Source: Ariolimax columbianus
Taxonomy: Eukaryota; Mollusca; Gastropoda; Stylommatophora; Arionidae
Assembly (NCBI GenBank): GCA_036924085.1
Contig: JAVGWX010000003.1
Span: forward strand, 123,577,468-123,641,467
Direction: 5' to 3'
DNA length: 64,000 nucleotides
Program-made: the position numbers and the translations under genes
Part shown: positions 47,596 through 57,066 of the stretch, piece after piece
Numbering within the stretch: the first letter of the stretch is position 1
Layout of the letters: each line of letters begins with the position of its first letter
The notes under the pieces: generated by a model
What the model was told of the DNA's origin: nothing
Databases searched by the model: none
The model's input: only the letters and a program-made list of their open reading frames with translations

Positions 47596-47910
47596 AACAA
47601 TTAGGCCGGGCAGCTGCCGAAGTCGGATGTACTGGGTCGATAGGAGCAAAATAAAAACATATTACAACGCACACGGCCTTGGGAAATAGAGGGATAATGC
47701 GAACGCAAAAAAAAAACAACATCCAGTACCTTGATTTTATTCGGCCCGCGAGAACTTTTACAAATGTTACTGAATCTGGCCCTAAGGCCACCTACGGACT
47801 GTTAAGTTTTTACTGTACTCATGGAGCAAATAACTTACAAGAGCTTTTTCATCAAAATCTAGAATGACATGAAAAACAAACACGTAATAATGAGTTCATT
47901 GCAATCGTTT
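47596..47910. other. Intronic sequence, nothing recognised
   Basis: No feature recognised. Confidence 0.4.
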
Positions 47911-47937
47911 CTTCTTCTTCTTCTTCGTCGTACGCAG

Positions 47938-50742
47938 TCAGACAGTAACCATTATTTTTTCGAAAAAAGCGGCGGTCATCCTGAGGCTCTCGCCACTGCC
48001 ATAGAGCTTGTCTTGCAGTTCCACTGGTAATGGCCACATCTGCTCTCTCTGATCCTCGTATGTCGGGCAGTCCTGCAGCAGATGTTCAGCGGTCATTTTA
48101 CCAGTACCGCACGGGCATTCGTCGGTACACCCTATCTTCAATTTGTTGAATAGGTGGTACCTCAGTCTGTTGTGGCCAGTGCGAAGTCTGAAGACAACGA
48201 CCTGCTCTCTTCGGTTCAACTGGTAATAGGCATCGTTTTTGGTGTAACCAGTATGTTCGGTTTCCCATTTGGTCATGTATCTGGCTTTGATAAGCCGTTT
48301 TGACTCTTCGTACGTCATACTGGTATCTGTTTGTGGTAGTCTTGCACGTTCTTTTGCCAGTCTGTCTGCCTCCTCGTTGCCTTGGATGTTGCAGTGTGAC
48401 GGGACCCAATGTACCACTACCCTTTTTGGTGCGGACTGCTGGCACAGTTTGCAGAGTGCTGCTCTTAAGTCATTAAGCTCAGTGTTTTTCTGGCTTTTTA
48501 GCGCTGTGACTACGGCGAGAGCATCTGTCAGCAGGACTATATGGCTCTCATTTTCACTGTGTGTCACCATTTCTTCCACTGCCGCCCTCAGTGCCTCTGC
48601 CTCAGCTCTGAAATTGCTTGTGTACTTACCAGTAGCGAATGACAGTGTTATTTTTCTGCCATTTGGTAGGTTCAGGAATGCTCCTGCCCCTCCGTTCTGT
48701 GTAGTGTTTGTTACAGAACCGTCGGTGTATGCATGGGTCCAGTCCATGCTTGGGTAGCTTTTCGTTATGAAGCTTAGGGTAGTGTCTCTCCTTTCTTTTT
48801 CAGTCTGGCAGTTTTTGTTTGCAATACCTGGTATATTTTCTACCACCTCTGGAAATATATCCTGCCTCCAGGTAGGTTTTCGTACAGTAGTGATGGGTTT
48901 TGGTGTTGTTAGTGCGTTTATGGGATCTTCGTGCATCTTTGCTTTGGCTATTTCTGCAAAGTTTCTCCGCTTTAGTTTCCCTTTTCCCAAATTGTTTAGT
49001 CTCTGGTACATTGGATGGTCCGTCAGTCTTCGGAGTTTCTCTGACTGCAGCTGGGCTCTGCAGTCTCTTCTATCGGTCATGGATTGCAGTTTTGTAATCT
49101 TTTCAAGTTCTACAATTGGCGTTGACTTCATGCCACCTGTTATAATTCTCATGGCTTGGTTTTGAAGTTTGTTAACTTTATCGAAGTTTGCCTTCGCTAC
49201 TGTTGTCCATGCCGCAATGCCATACTCGAGAACTGGTCTCACTCTTCCAGTGTACAGTTTCTTTAGTATGCCTTCGTCTGCTCCCCAGCTTGTGCCAGCA
49301 AGTTTCCTCGTGATTGCCATTCTTTCTCTGGCTTTCGTTCGGTTTCTCTCAATCTGACTTTTCCATGTCATGCGCCGATCAAATGTGACTCCCAGATAGG
49401 TTGGGTTGTCGTTTGGCTGCAGGATTTTGCCATTTAGACTTAGTTTGGTTCTTTGGGGTTTTAATGAAAGCGAGAATATTGTGCACGTGGTTTTCTCCTC
49501 GTTTATTTTGACCAGCCATGAGTTCGCCCACTCTTCCAGCGATGTTAGGGCCGTCTGCATCCGATTTCTTGCTATGGTGAGATTCTTTTCAGAGGTCCAC
49601 ATAGCCAGATCGTCTGCAAACATTGAGCTATGGACTCTTCTTGGTATATTCTCTGTAATATCGTTTATATATACCAGGAAGAGTGTGGGTGACAATACTC
49701 CCCCTTGGGGTACTCCCTGCTCGAGTGTCACCTTTTTGCTCATCTGCCCTTGTACTTGGACTCTGGCCGTTCTTTGTTTGAGGTAGTGGTTGATCCACTT
49801 GTACATCTTCCCACAGACATCACTTCTTCTTAGCTTGACTCTAAGTCCGTCCTTCCAGACTTTGTCAAATGCCTTTTCCAGATCCACCCAAACAGCTACT
49901 GTGTGTTTCTGTGCCTGGTAGGCATCTTCTATCTCCTGGGCTATGAGGATGACCTGGTCCTCAGTGGATCTGTGCTGTCTAAAGCCGGCTTGCTGTGGAA
50001 TTAGTATTCGTTTTTCTTCCAGATGCCACATCAGTCTGGTGTTTATCATCCGTTCCATCAGCTTGCCGACACAGCTCAGTAGGCTGATGGGCCTGTATCC
50101 ATTTGGATCTGTTTTATCCTTTCCTGTTTTTGGTACTGGTACCAGTATTGCGTCTTTCCATGCCTGGGGTACAATACCCCTTTTCCAGCTTTGGTTCAGG
50201 ACTGATAGTAGTTTCCTCTTCGCTGTTTGGCCCAGCCCCATCAGCATTTCGTTTGTTATCCCGTCTTTTCCGGGAGATTTTCTTTTCTTTAGTGTTCTCA
50301 TAGCCTCTTCCATTTCGCGCATTGTTAGTTTGGCCATTATGTGCTCTTCGGGAGCCGTATTTATGTTTTCGTGTCCCTTTAGCTCTTCGCTAATGTCTGT
50401 ATGCTTATCTGCAGGGACCTCGATGTGGTTTGCTCTGGCATAGTGATCGACAAAGGCGTTTGCGGCTTTCTTACCTGTGATCAAGTTCTCGCCCTGCTTG
50501 ATAGTAATTTGTTTATTTGACGGGGTTTCGTCGTTCATGGCTCTGACTAGCTTCCATAGCTTGTTCCCTTCTTTATCCAGGTTTAGACTTTCCGTTTTAT
50601 TTTTCCAGCTTTCTCTTGCTGTTTGCTTGAGAGTGTGTTTGTACTTCGCCGCGGCGGCTTTGAGGGCGATGTTTGCCTCCATGGATTTTTCTCGTTCTGC
50701 CATGTTCCTAGCATTTGTTACTGCATCTTCCACTTTCTGCAA
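47938..50742 (-). CDS. I-like LINE ORF2 part: reverse transcriptase-RNase H
   Basis: The 934-codon open frame encodes the enzymatic part of LINE ORF2. The RT region covers residues ~150-415 with SPGKDGI (156-162), motif A VAVWVDLEKAFD (Asp287) and the catalytic FADD at 375-378. The thumb/connection includes LEYGIAAWTT (505-514). The RNase H domain is at ~667-800 with the complete acidic set Asp674 (YTDGS), Glu714, Asp740 and Asp793, and WVPSHCNIQGN before the last. A C-terminal Cys872-Cys876-Cys878-His887-Cys892 knuckle follows. Product would copy LINE RNA into DNA at a nicked target. The first Met is not the native start: the same frame continues upstream into the endonuclease, separated by a TGA. 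All catalytic residues are present, so the lesion is recent. Confidence 0.95.
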   Translation of the reverse strand: MQKVEDAVTNARNMAEREKSMEANIALKAAAAKYKHTLKQTARESWKNKTESLNLDKEGNKLWKLVRAMNDETPSNKQITIKQGENLITGKKAANAFVDHYARANHIEVPADKHTDISEELKGHENINTAPEEHIMAKLTMREMEEAMRTLKKRKSPGKDGITNEMLMGLGQTAKRKLLSVLNQSWKRGIVPQAWKDAILVPVPKTGKDKTDPNGYRPISLLSCVGKLMERMINTRLMWHLEEKRILIPQQAGFRQHRSTEDQVILIAQEIEDAYQAQKHTVAVWVDLEKAFDKVWKDGLRVKLRRSDVCGKMYKWINHYLKQRTARVQVQGQMSKKVTLEQGVPQGGVLSPTLFLVYINDITENIPRRVHSSMFADDLAMWTSEKNLTIARNRMQTALTSLEEWANSWLVKINEEKTTCTIFSLSLKPQRTKLSLNGKILQPNDNPTYLGVTFDRRMTWKSQIERNRTKARERMAITRKLAGTSWGADEGILKKLYTGRVRPVLEYGIAAWTTVAKANFDKVNKLQNQAMRIITGGMKSTPIVELEKITKLQSMTDRRDCRAQLQSEKLRRLTDHPMYQRLNNLGKGKLKRRNFAEIAKAKMHEDPINALTTPKPITTVRKPTWRQDIFPEVVENIPGIANKNCQTEKERRDTTLSFITKSYPSMDWTHAYTDGSVTNTTQNGGAGAFLNLPNGRKITLSFATGKYTSNFRAEAEALRAAVEEMVTHSENESHIVLLTDALAVVTALKSQKNTELNDLRAALCKLCQQSAPKRVVVHWVPSHCNIQGNEEADRLAKERARLPQTDTSMTYEESKRLIKARYMTKWETEHTGYTKNDAYYQLNRREQVVVFRLRTGHNRLRYHLFNKLKIGCTDECPCGTGKMTAEHLLQDCPTYEDQREQMWPLPVELQDKLYGSGESLRMTAAFFEKIMVTV

Positions 50743-50751
50743 CTCATCATT

Positions 50752-51573
50752 TCAGTAGGGCTTATAGTTTTTCCTAGCTCCTCTTGGGATGGTTTCAGTG
50801 GCGGCTTGCATTATTGCCTTGCTTAGGCTCTCTACCATGGGCTTCATTTTGGTGTTTCGTGTGTTGATGGTTTCACACAGCCCATCTGTCAGGATTGCAA
50901 ATCTGTCCCAGTCGGCTCGTTTGTAATTCCAACGTGGGAGCGGTTTTGTTTCCTGTGGGCCTACTTCCATGTCAATGGTTAGCCTGATCGGCCTGTGGTC
51001 GCTACCTGCCAGTTGGTTTAGCACCTGGCGGTCTATTTTATGGTGTATGTCCTGTGTGGAGAAGGCCAAATCTGGAGTCGAGGTGGTATGCCATGTTCTT
51101 GAATAGAAGCTAGGGCTATCCTCCGGCCTATTGATTAGGGAGAGATTTGTATCTATCTCCCAATCTTCCACTTCGTCACCTCTGCTGTCTGTGTCAGAGT
51201 ATCCCCATCTCTCCGAGTGGCTGTTGAAATCTCCAACTACTATGCAGTTGGAGTCTCTGACCTCCATACTCGAGAGCGATAGGTCTCTGTTTGGTGGTCC
51301 GTACAGATTGAAAATGCGGAGCTTCGTCTCTTGAGCCATTATGTCAACTCCTACAATTTCTGCTTGTCCGGTGTGATTGACAGGTACCGCGCTACTCGGT
51401 ATGCTGTTTCTGGTCAGTATCAGGACCCCTCCTTTGTGGCCTTCTCTATCTAGACGGAAGGTCTGATATCCTCTGATTGAGAATTTATGGTTATTGTTGA
51501 GGTGCGTTTCCTGGATACATGCCACGTCAATCTTACCTTCATGCAGGTGGTGTGTTAGGGGCAATCGTTTCAT
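50752..51573 (-). CDS. I-like LINE ORF2 part: APE-type endonuclease
   Basis: The 273-codon frame has ACIQETHLN (Glu22 of the catalytic set), NLYGPPN (89-95), VVGDFNSHSERWG (Asp115, Asn117), TPDLAF and SDHRPI (191-196), the ordered motifs of LINE apurinic-like endonucleases that nick the target. It stops at TGA (50752), in the same frame as the RT ORF starting ten codons later. The first beta-strand with its catalytic Asn is missing from this frame, and an in-frame stop lies two codons before the Met. A plausible continuation lies in another frame, so a 5' frameshift or truncation is likely. Confidence 0.93.
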   Translation of the reverse strand: MKRLPLTHHLHEGKIDVACIQETHLNNNHKFSIRGYQTFRLDREGHKGGVLILTRNSIPSSAVPVNHTGQAEIVGVDIMAQETKLRIFNLYGPPNRDLSLSSMEVRDSNCIVVGDFNSHSERWGYSDTDSRGDEVEDWEIDTNLSLINRPEDSPSFYSRTWHTTSTPDLAFSTQDIHHKIDRQVLNQLAGSDHRPIRLTIDMEVGPQETKPLPRWNYKRADWDRFAILTDGLCETINTRNTKMKPMVESLSKAIMQAATETIPRGARKNYKPY

Positions 51574-51600
51574 GGCTCATGCAGGTGCACTCGATGTTAA

Positions 51601-51879
51601 CCTCACTTCTGACGTCTGTCGAGTGTTAACTTTGGAGTTTTACAGGGTATAGAAAGTTCAGGTGGAAGTGACACGGCAAGAAACGTCCAATAAAAATCAT
51701 TACACGAAATTGTATTTTTAATACACGACCGCATATGTCAGTATTGAATAGAGCATCTTTGCAAGTTGTATATCCAGAGTTAATTATATTTAATAGTATT
51801 GTTATCTTTAGTTGCATTGTGTTCGAATTTTTGTGACCATCTAATTAAATAAGATGACGACATTGAAGAATATAAAAGT
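51601..51879. other. Sequence 5' of LINE, nothing recognised
   Basis: No LINE ORF1 and no TSD match found. Confidence 0.4.
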
Positions 51880-52129
51880 GGCCAGTGAGTGTTGTATATG
51901 TCAAAAAAGTGGCCAGTGAGTGTTGTGTATGTCAACAAAAGTGGCCAGTGAGAGTTGTGTATGTCAACAAAAGTGGCCAGTGAGTGTTGTATATGTCAAC
52001 AAAAGTGGCCAGTGAGTGTTGTGTATGTCAACAAAAGTGACCAGTGAGTGTTGTGTATGTCAACAAAGGTGGCCAGTGAGTGTTGTATATGTCAACAAAA
52101 GTTGCCAGTGAGTGTTGTGCATCTCATGA
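51880..52129. repeat. 32-bp minisatellite, left part
   Basis: aaaagtggccagtgagtgtt recurs every ~32 bp. The array is interrupted at 52130 by a LINE fragment and continues at 52949. Confidence 0.93.
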
Positions 52130-52948
52130 CGACCCATTTACGATTCGTGGTTACGAGATTCCAGAGTTACAATACGCAAATGACACAGTGATACCATCAA
52201 GAAGTGCAGAAGGGCTAGAGCAGCTAATTTCAGCCGTAAATAGACATAGTAAAGATCAAATCCTGTTTATAAACATAAATAAAACAAAGATAATGAACAC
52301 CAACAAAACACGATGCAGCATAAATTTACAGTGGGTTGTGAGGAAATGAATCAGGTCACACATTTTGAATAACTTGGCTATAGAATTGACAAAAATGGCG
52401 ACTGGTCAAAAGAAATATGAAGAAGACTAGTCGTGGCAATGCAGAGACTGAACAGCCTGAAGAAATTATGGCAGAGCACCAACAAAATGATAAAAGTAAA
52501 AGTCTTGAGAGCCTGTGTTTTTTTCTGTGGCAGCTTATGGCTGCGAATCATGGACGATTACCAAAACTTCCAAACAAAGAATCGAATCCTTTGAGTCAAA
52601 ATGTTACAGAATGATCCTCAGAATACCCTGGACAGAGAAAAAGACAAATGTAGACATTCGGCAAGAGTTGAGCATAGAGGAGAACTGATTTATCAATTCC
52701 ATTTTGGCTAGAAAATGCAAATACTTTGGTCACATCAAGAGACACAACGGTCTCGAGAGAACGGTGATGGAAGGTATGGTGCCAGGCAAAAGAGGAAGGG
52801 GTAGACCAAGAAGACGATGGCACCAAGATATCCAGAAATGCCTGGGTATGACTGTGGCGGAGGCTAGAGTTTTGGCAAAGGGAACGAGTTTCTTTCAGAC
52901 AGACTGTGATGAGAGCGACGTTTTATAAAGGACATGCTACATGATGAG
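52130..52948 (+). mobile_element. LINE 3' fragment inserted in minisatellite, 9-bp TSD
   Basis: Frames give EIPELQYANDTVIPSRSAEG (a YADD-like RT box reading YAND), INKTKIMNTNKT, post-RT segments, then ARKCKYFGHIKRHNGLERTV and MVPGKRGRGRPRRRWHQDIQ at 52704-52850. It ends aaaggacatgctacatgatg. Direct repeats atctcatga at 52121-52129 and 52949-52957 frame it. Same family as 9766-9960. Stops and frameshifts present. Confidence 0.88.
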
Positions 52949-53405
52949 ATCTCATGAAAAGTGTCCAGTTAGTTCTGTGTATCTGAAGAAAAGTGGCCAT
53001 TAAGTGGTGTGTATCTGAAGAAAAGTGGCCATTAAGTGTTGTGTATCTGAAGAAAGTGGCCTGTGAATTGTTGTGTAACTCAAGAAAAGTGGCCTGTGAA
53101 TGTTGTGTAACTCAAGAAAAGTGGCCTGTGAATGTTGTGTAACTCAAGAAAAGTGGCCTGTGAATGTTGTGTAACTCAAGAAAAGTGGCCTGTGAATGTT
53201 GTGTAACTCAAGAAAAGTGGCATGTGAATGTTGTGTAACTCAAGAAAAGTGGCCTGTGAACGTTGTGTAACTCAAGAAAAGTGGCCTGTGAATTGTTGTG
53301 TAACTCAAGAAAAGTGGCCTGTGAATGTTGTGTATATCAGGAAAAGTGGCATGTGAATGTTGTGTATATCAGGAAAAGTGGCATGCGAATGGTGTGTATT
53401 TCAGA
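52949..53405. repeat. 32-bp minisatellite, right part
   Basis: agaaaagtggcctgtgaatg recurs every 32 bp, about 14 units. It differs from the left part at a few positions (cctgtgaa versus ccagtgag), so the insertion sits near a boundary between unit types. Confidence 0.95.
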
Positions 53406-53479
53406 AGAAGCGTACCGATGACAAATTTTTTATCATGCAGAAATAAAACCTTGCTTGATTTATTTGTAAACCTTTTCTG

Positions 53480-53940
53480 TTATGAAGGAATATAAGCGTC
53501 AACGGCATGTCATGCTAAAGACACCAACTACAGCTATTTCAAATGTCAGCTGAAGAAAGATAAGATGTTAAATTTGGAAAGAAGAATATCTGCTAAACAG
53601 ACGCTTTTCCACAAATCTAATAATGAAGCACCTAACATTGTTCGTGAACGATTTATTAGCGGTGAAAAATTGCAAAGCACTCGAAGCTACGTTCCAAGAG
53701 AGACTTTGTCAAAGAATGTCTCAGTGCTGTCATTAAAGTACTATGGTTTCATAAAAGTTAGGACATTAAACGAGAAATTATTCTCGTTTACTGTGACAAG
53801 ACCTAATGACAGATTGGCTGAGGGCATAAAGTCTCAAAGAACTCTCATCACAATTGAAAGAGTTTTAAATTGCTAAAGACGAGAGCACTGACGTCATAAA
53901 TACCACTGGGGTGGCTATATTTGTCAGTTGAGTCGAAACT
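53480..53940 (+). pseudogene. hAT-like transposase relic (ZBED/GTF2IRD2 type)
   Basis: A 103-codon ORF (53565-53876) with KKDKMLNLERRISAKQTLFH is followed in another frame by KDESTDVINTTGVAIFV near 53874-53925. The latter resembles the DESTD..TAQ..IF segment of hAT-derived transposases, and the former a post-BED-finger region. Frameshifts separate the parts. Identification rests on one good motif. Confidence 0.5.
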
Positions 53941-54114
53941 AAAATTGAACTGAACAAAATCATTTCGTATTGCTTATCCAATGAAATATACCTTTTTGCG
54001 ATATATTTTATGTAGGGCGAATATCCCCAGCATAATTTCATCATATTTTTTTTCAATTGAATTTTTGCCCGAGCAGCGGTCGTTATGCCTACTTTTTTTT
54101 CGAGTTCTAACTAC

Positions 54115-54290
54115 TAAGGTATTTTTAATGTGCGCCCTACTGCGCGCGGGTGTCTGATCTCATTACTCAGAGATCAGAGAAAATAGTTACCGGAAGATGA
54201 AAGTGAAAAAATATTCCGGTTTCCACCGTGATTTGAACTCGCAACCTCCAGCACCCGAGGCGAACACCTTACTTCGATTCCACATCGAGA
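54115..54290 (-). mobile_element. tRNA-derived SINE relic
   Basis: On the minus strand ggtgttcgcctcgggtgct and ggttgcgagttcaaatcac resemble the D/anticodon arm and B box of a tRNA. A non-tRNA body runs to about 54115. The A box is poor and no TSD was found. Confidence 0.45.
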
Positions 54291-55099
54291 TTTTCGAAAA
54301 TTAACAAAAAACTGAAAATTTGTTCAATAAATATCTTTAAATTGTAAAATAAAATCACACGGTTGGGCCTGCGTGTATATTTAAAGATCGCTATCAGGTT
54401 GGCGCTCGTGATGAAGTTGCAAATGCAAAAATTGGACAGTATGTCACAGGTCTTGAAACTCGTCCCTTCATACTCAAGTGGAGCAGTTTCAACTACGGAG
54501 GGGGTGGGGGGGGGGGGGTGGGTATATCTGCAGAGTGAAAGAAAACCAGCTTTCTCGCAAAACAGGAGAATCCAAAAACCGGACCCCCAGATTCCAACCT
54601 TGGCCCTCTGGAATGAAAACCTATGACAGTCTCTGAAATACTGGGGGGGGGGGGGGGGTGTGTTAGTCTGGAACCAGACCAAGTGGAAGACAGCGGATAG
54701 AATGGTCTGGTGTTTCCTCTGGCAAACCTATACGCCCATTGTAGAAGTGGAGCGACTAAGTAGGAAGTGGTTCGTCATTTTTCCCTTAGTTGGTAATCTG
54801 TTTTTTGTGTGAGGCTTTCATCTAGGCAATTATTATTAGTAGATTAATTGCATGTAGAGCTCTTACCTCTTGCAGCAAAGACATCTGGTTTGTATCTAGT
54901 TGAGGTAATTTATATTTTACCGAGGTGCAACAAAAGTACGTACTTGAGAATCCTGTGCTCTGAGTTAAAAATTTGCAAGACTGGGGTAGTCAGCCGGTCA
55001 CTTCAACCTGATAACGGTAATGAACTGGTATACAGACTAGAGCAGACAGCTTCTTCATCTCCTGTTACAGCATCTGCTATGTGAGTTATATTTACTTTA
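54291..55099. other. Unassigned intron with two G runs
   Basis: G runs at 54506-54518 and 54643-54658. No recognised gene. Confidence 0.4.
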
Positions 55100-55580
55100 G
55101 CCAAAAAAGGAAGTCTCTCGCAGATCCTTTCTCGTGTAGTATCTGTGACGGGAATGCTTTAACCTAGCACAAGACGTCATCTCACATATCTTTCTCATGT
55201 AGTGTCTATGATAGGAATACGTTTACCTAGCACAAGACAGTGTCGCACGCATCTTATACCATGTAGTGTCTATAAGGGGAATGCTTTAACCTAACATAAG
55301 ACATCATTTCACATATCTTAACCCATGTAGTGTCTATGATAGGAATGCATTTACCTAGCACAAGACAGTGTCGCACGCCTCTTATACCATGCAGTGTCTA
55401 TGACGGGAATGCATTAACCTAGCACACGACAGTGTCGCACGCCTCTTATACCATGCAGTGTCTATGACGGGAATGCATTAACCTAGCACACGACATCATC
55501 TCACCTATCTTACCCCATGTAGAGTCTATTGGGTAAATACATTTACCTAGCACAGAAAAGTGTCTCCCATTTAATTATCC
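55100..55580. repeat. 64-bp minisatellite, about seven units
   Basis: tgtctatga recurs at 55331, 55395 and 55459, with related units on both sides (catgtagtgtctatgac, aatgcatttacctagcac). Confidence 0.9.
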
Positions 55581-55679
55581 CACGGTAATGTACCATGTCT
55601 GTTATCCCAAATATTGTATCATGTTTTTGTTGACTTTAAGATCACGTTTGTTAGGGTATGACATAAAACGCTGTGGACA

Positions 55680-56690
55680 TGCATGAGGAGGTATACAAAG
55701 AAGGGACATGTTACATTTGTCCTTGAACACATGTATGGCAATGCGTCTAGCACAGTCCTTGTGAATGGGATGCGACGGGACTGGTTTGGCACATCGGTCG
55801 GTGTGAGACAGGGTTGTACACTTTCTCCAACACATTTGAACATATTTCTTGAGGGTATGAGACACTTGGAGATCCTGTTGGAATTGTCATGATAGAGAAC
55901 AGAACTATAACCAACCTTTGTTTTGCAGATGCTATTGATGGGTTGGCGGGCACAGAAGCGAAACTCGTGAATGGGCCAGAAGACGACGAAACAGCGCTTG
56001 GCTATCGTATGGAGATTAACGCTAGAAAAACCAAATTAATGACCAACAGGGCCGAGGGCTTTAACAGTGGGGTTAAAGCTAATGGCCAGGAATTAGAATT
56101 GGTCGACCATTTTGAATATCTGGGCTTAATTTTCAGTGATGAAGGATCAAAATGTGAGGTATTGGCCAGAATAGCACAGACAATAGCGGCGTTTGCCCGG
56201 CTTAACACAATCTTGCAAGACAAACCGTTAGCCATACGCACAAAGATCAGATTAATGCGTACATTGGTCTGTCAATATTATTATATGTTGTGAGACATGG
56301 ACACTATACAACACGATATCGATATCCACATTGTGCTATCAGTCCCAGAATTGGACATTGGCAAACAGAGATAAAAGATACATCGCAACAATACAGATAA
56401 AATGCTTGGGGTAACAATAATGGATAGAATCAGAAACGAAGATATTATGAGATAAGTAGGTACAGCATCAGTGATAGATCTCATTAAGAGACAACAAACC
56501 AAATGGTTCGGCCACATGACACACTGAACACCAGATATTAGCACCCAGAAAGCGTTACATATACAATGGATATATAGCCAAGGGCCGACCAAACAAACAA
56601 TGGAAAACAGAAATAACAGAAGCAGTACATCTTCCCGTATACGAAGCACATACTAGGGCCGGACAAGAAATCTCTTCATAACCTGACGCT
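55680..56690 (+). mobile_element. RTE-like LINE fragment (RT palm to C-terminus)
   Basis: Frames give VRQGCTLSPTHLNIFLEGMR, then LCFADAIDGLAGTEAKLVNG (YADD-like box reading FADA), YRMEINARKTKLMTN, and DHFEYLGLIFSDEGSKCEVL, IRLMRTLV. RQQTKWFGHM follows further on. Open for 134 codons at 55889-56293. The second catalytic Asp is replaced and stops follow, so it is dead. It differs in sequence from the RTE-like copy at 37170. Confidence 0.82.
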
Positions 56691-56869
56691 AAAAGGCACA
56701 AGCAGGACGAAGGAGCGAAAAAAGATATGGGAAGAAATGATTAATATGCTATTTGCGTACGTGTATGTGTGTAAAACGGTTGAAATGTGGGAGGGGAAGC
56801 GGGAGAGTGAGAGAAATATATGACAATAAGATAGATATAGGAGATTGACAAATATAGATAGAGATAGAT

Positions 56870-56870
<1 letters not shown>

Positions 56871-56912
<42 letters not shown>
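56871..56912. repeat. (GA)n microsatellite
   Basis: About 40 bp of ga, 50 bp upstream of an HCN exon acceptor. Confidence 0.95.
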
Positions 56913-56917
<5 letters not shown>

Positions 56918-56961
56918 GTAGGAGAACGACAACTGATATTCCTATTTGAACATGTTTGCAG

Positions 56962-57066
56962 GAGGTTGTAAACCACAATTGCAGAGCTCTAGTTGCATCT
57001 GTCCCGTTTTTCACGAACGCTGATCATTCGTTTGTGTCTGAAGTTGTAAGCAAACTCAAGTTTGAG
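56962..57066 (+). CDS. HCN: HCN channel exon: C-linker end and CNBD start
   Basis: The acceptor catgtttgcag and donor gag|gtaaga bound 105 bp, 35 codons, phase 0-0. It starts [20 protein letters not shown] and ends [12 protein letters not shown]. This matches the E'-F' helices of the C-linker and the A helix of the cyclic-nucleotide-binding domain; NCR-LVAS-PFF is typical of invertebrate Ih channels. The alignment to the preceding exon (ECLKH) and following one (VYQPGD) is uninterrupted. Confidence 0.94.

Larger units (their letters stand above)
47911..51600 (-). mobile_element. I-like LINE, nearly full ORF2 copy
   Basis: Minus-strand order: APE-type endonuclease, RT, RNase H, C-terminal zinc knuckle, short 3' UTR (ctgactgcgtacgacgaag) and (GAA)n tail at 47911-47932. 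The ORF is continuous from 51573 to 47938 except for one in-frame TGA at 50752-50754 where the family context (YWNDELQ) expects Trp. Upstream of 51573 the expected first endonuclease strand is out of frame and no ORF1 is seen, so the copy is 5' truncated or damaged there. No TSD was found. RNase H plus endonuclease suggests the I superfamily; the clade needs phylogeny. It is the master-like relative of five truncated copies in the window. Confidence 0.95.

Noticed and set aside
48269..50758. Plus-strand ORFs opposite the LINE
   Set aside because: Antisense shadows of the 934-codon RT-RNase H frame with low-complexity Ser/Leu content.
56676..57014. ORF overlapping the HCN exon at 56962 on the minus strand
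   Set aside because: Ser/Leu run produced by the (GA)n tract; the plus-strand exon has clear homology and splice sites.
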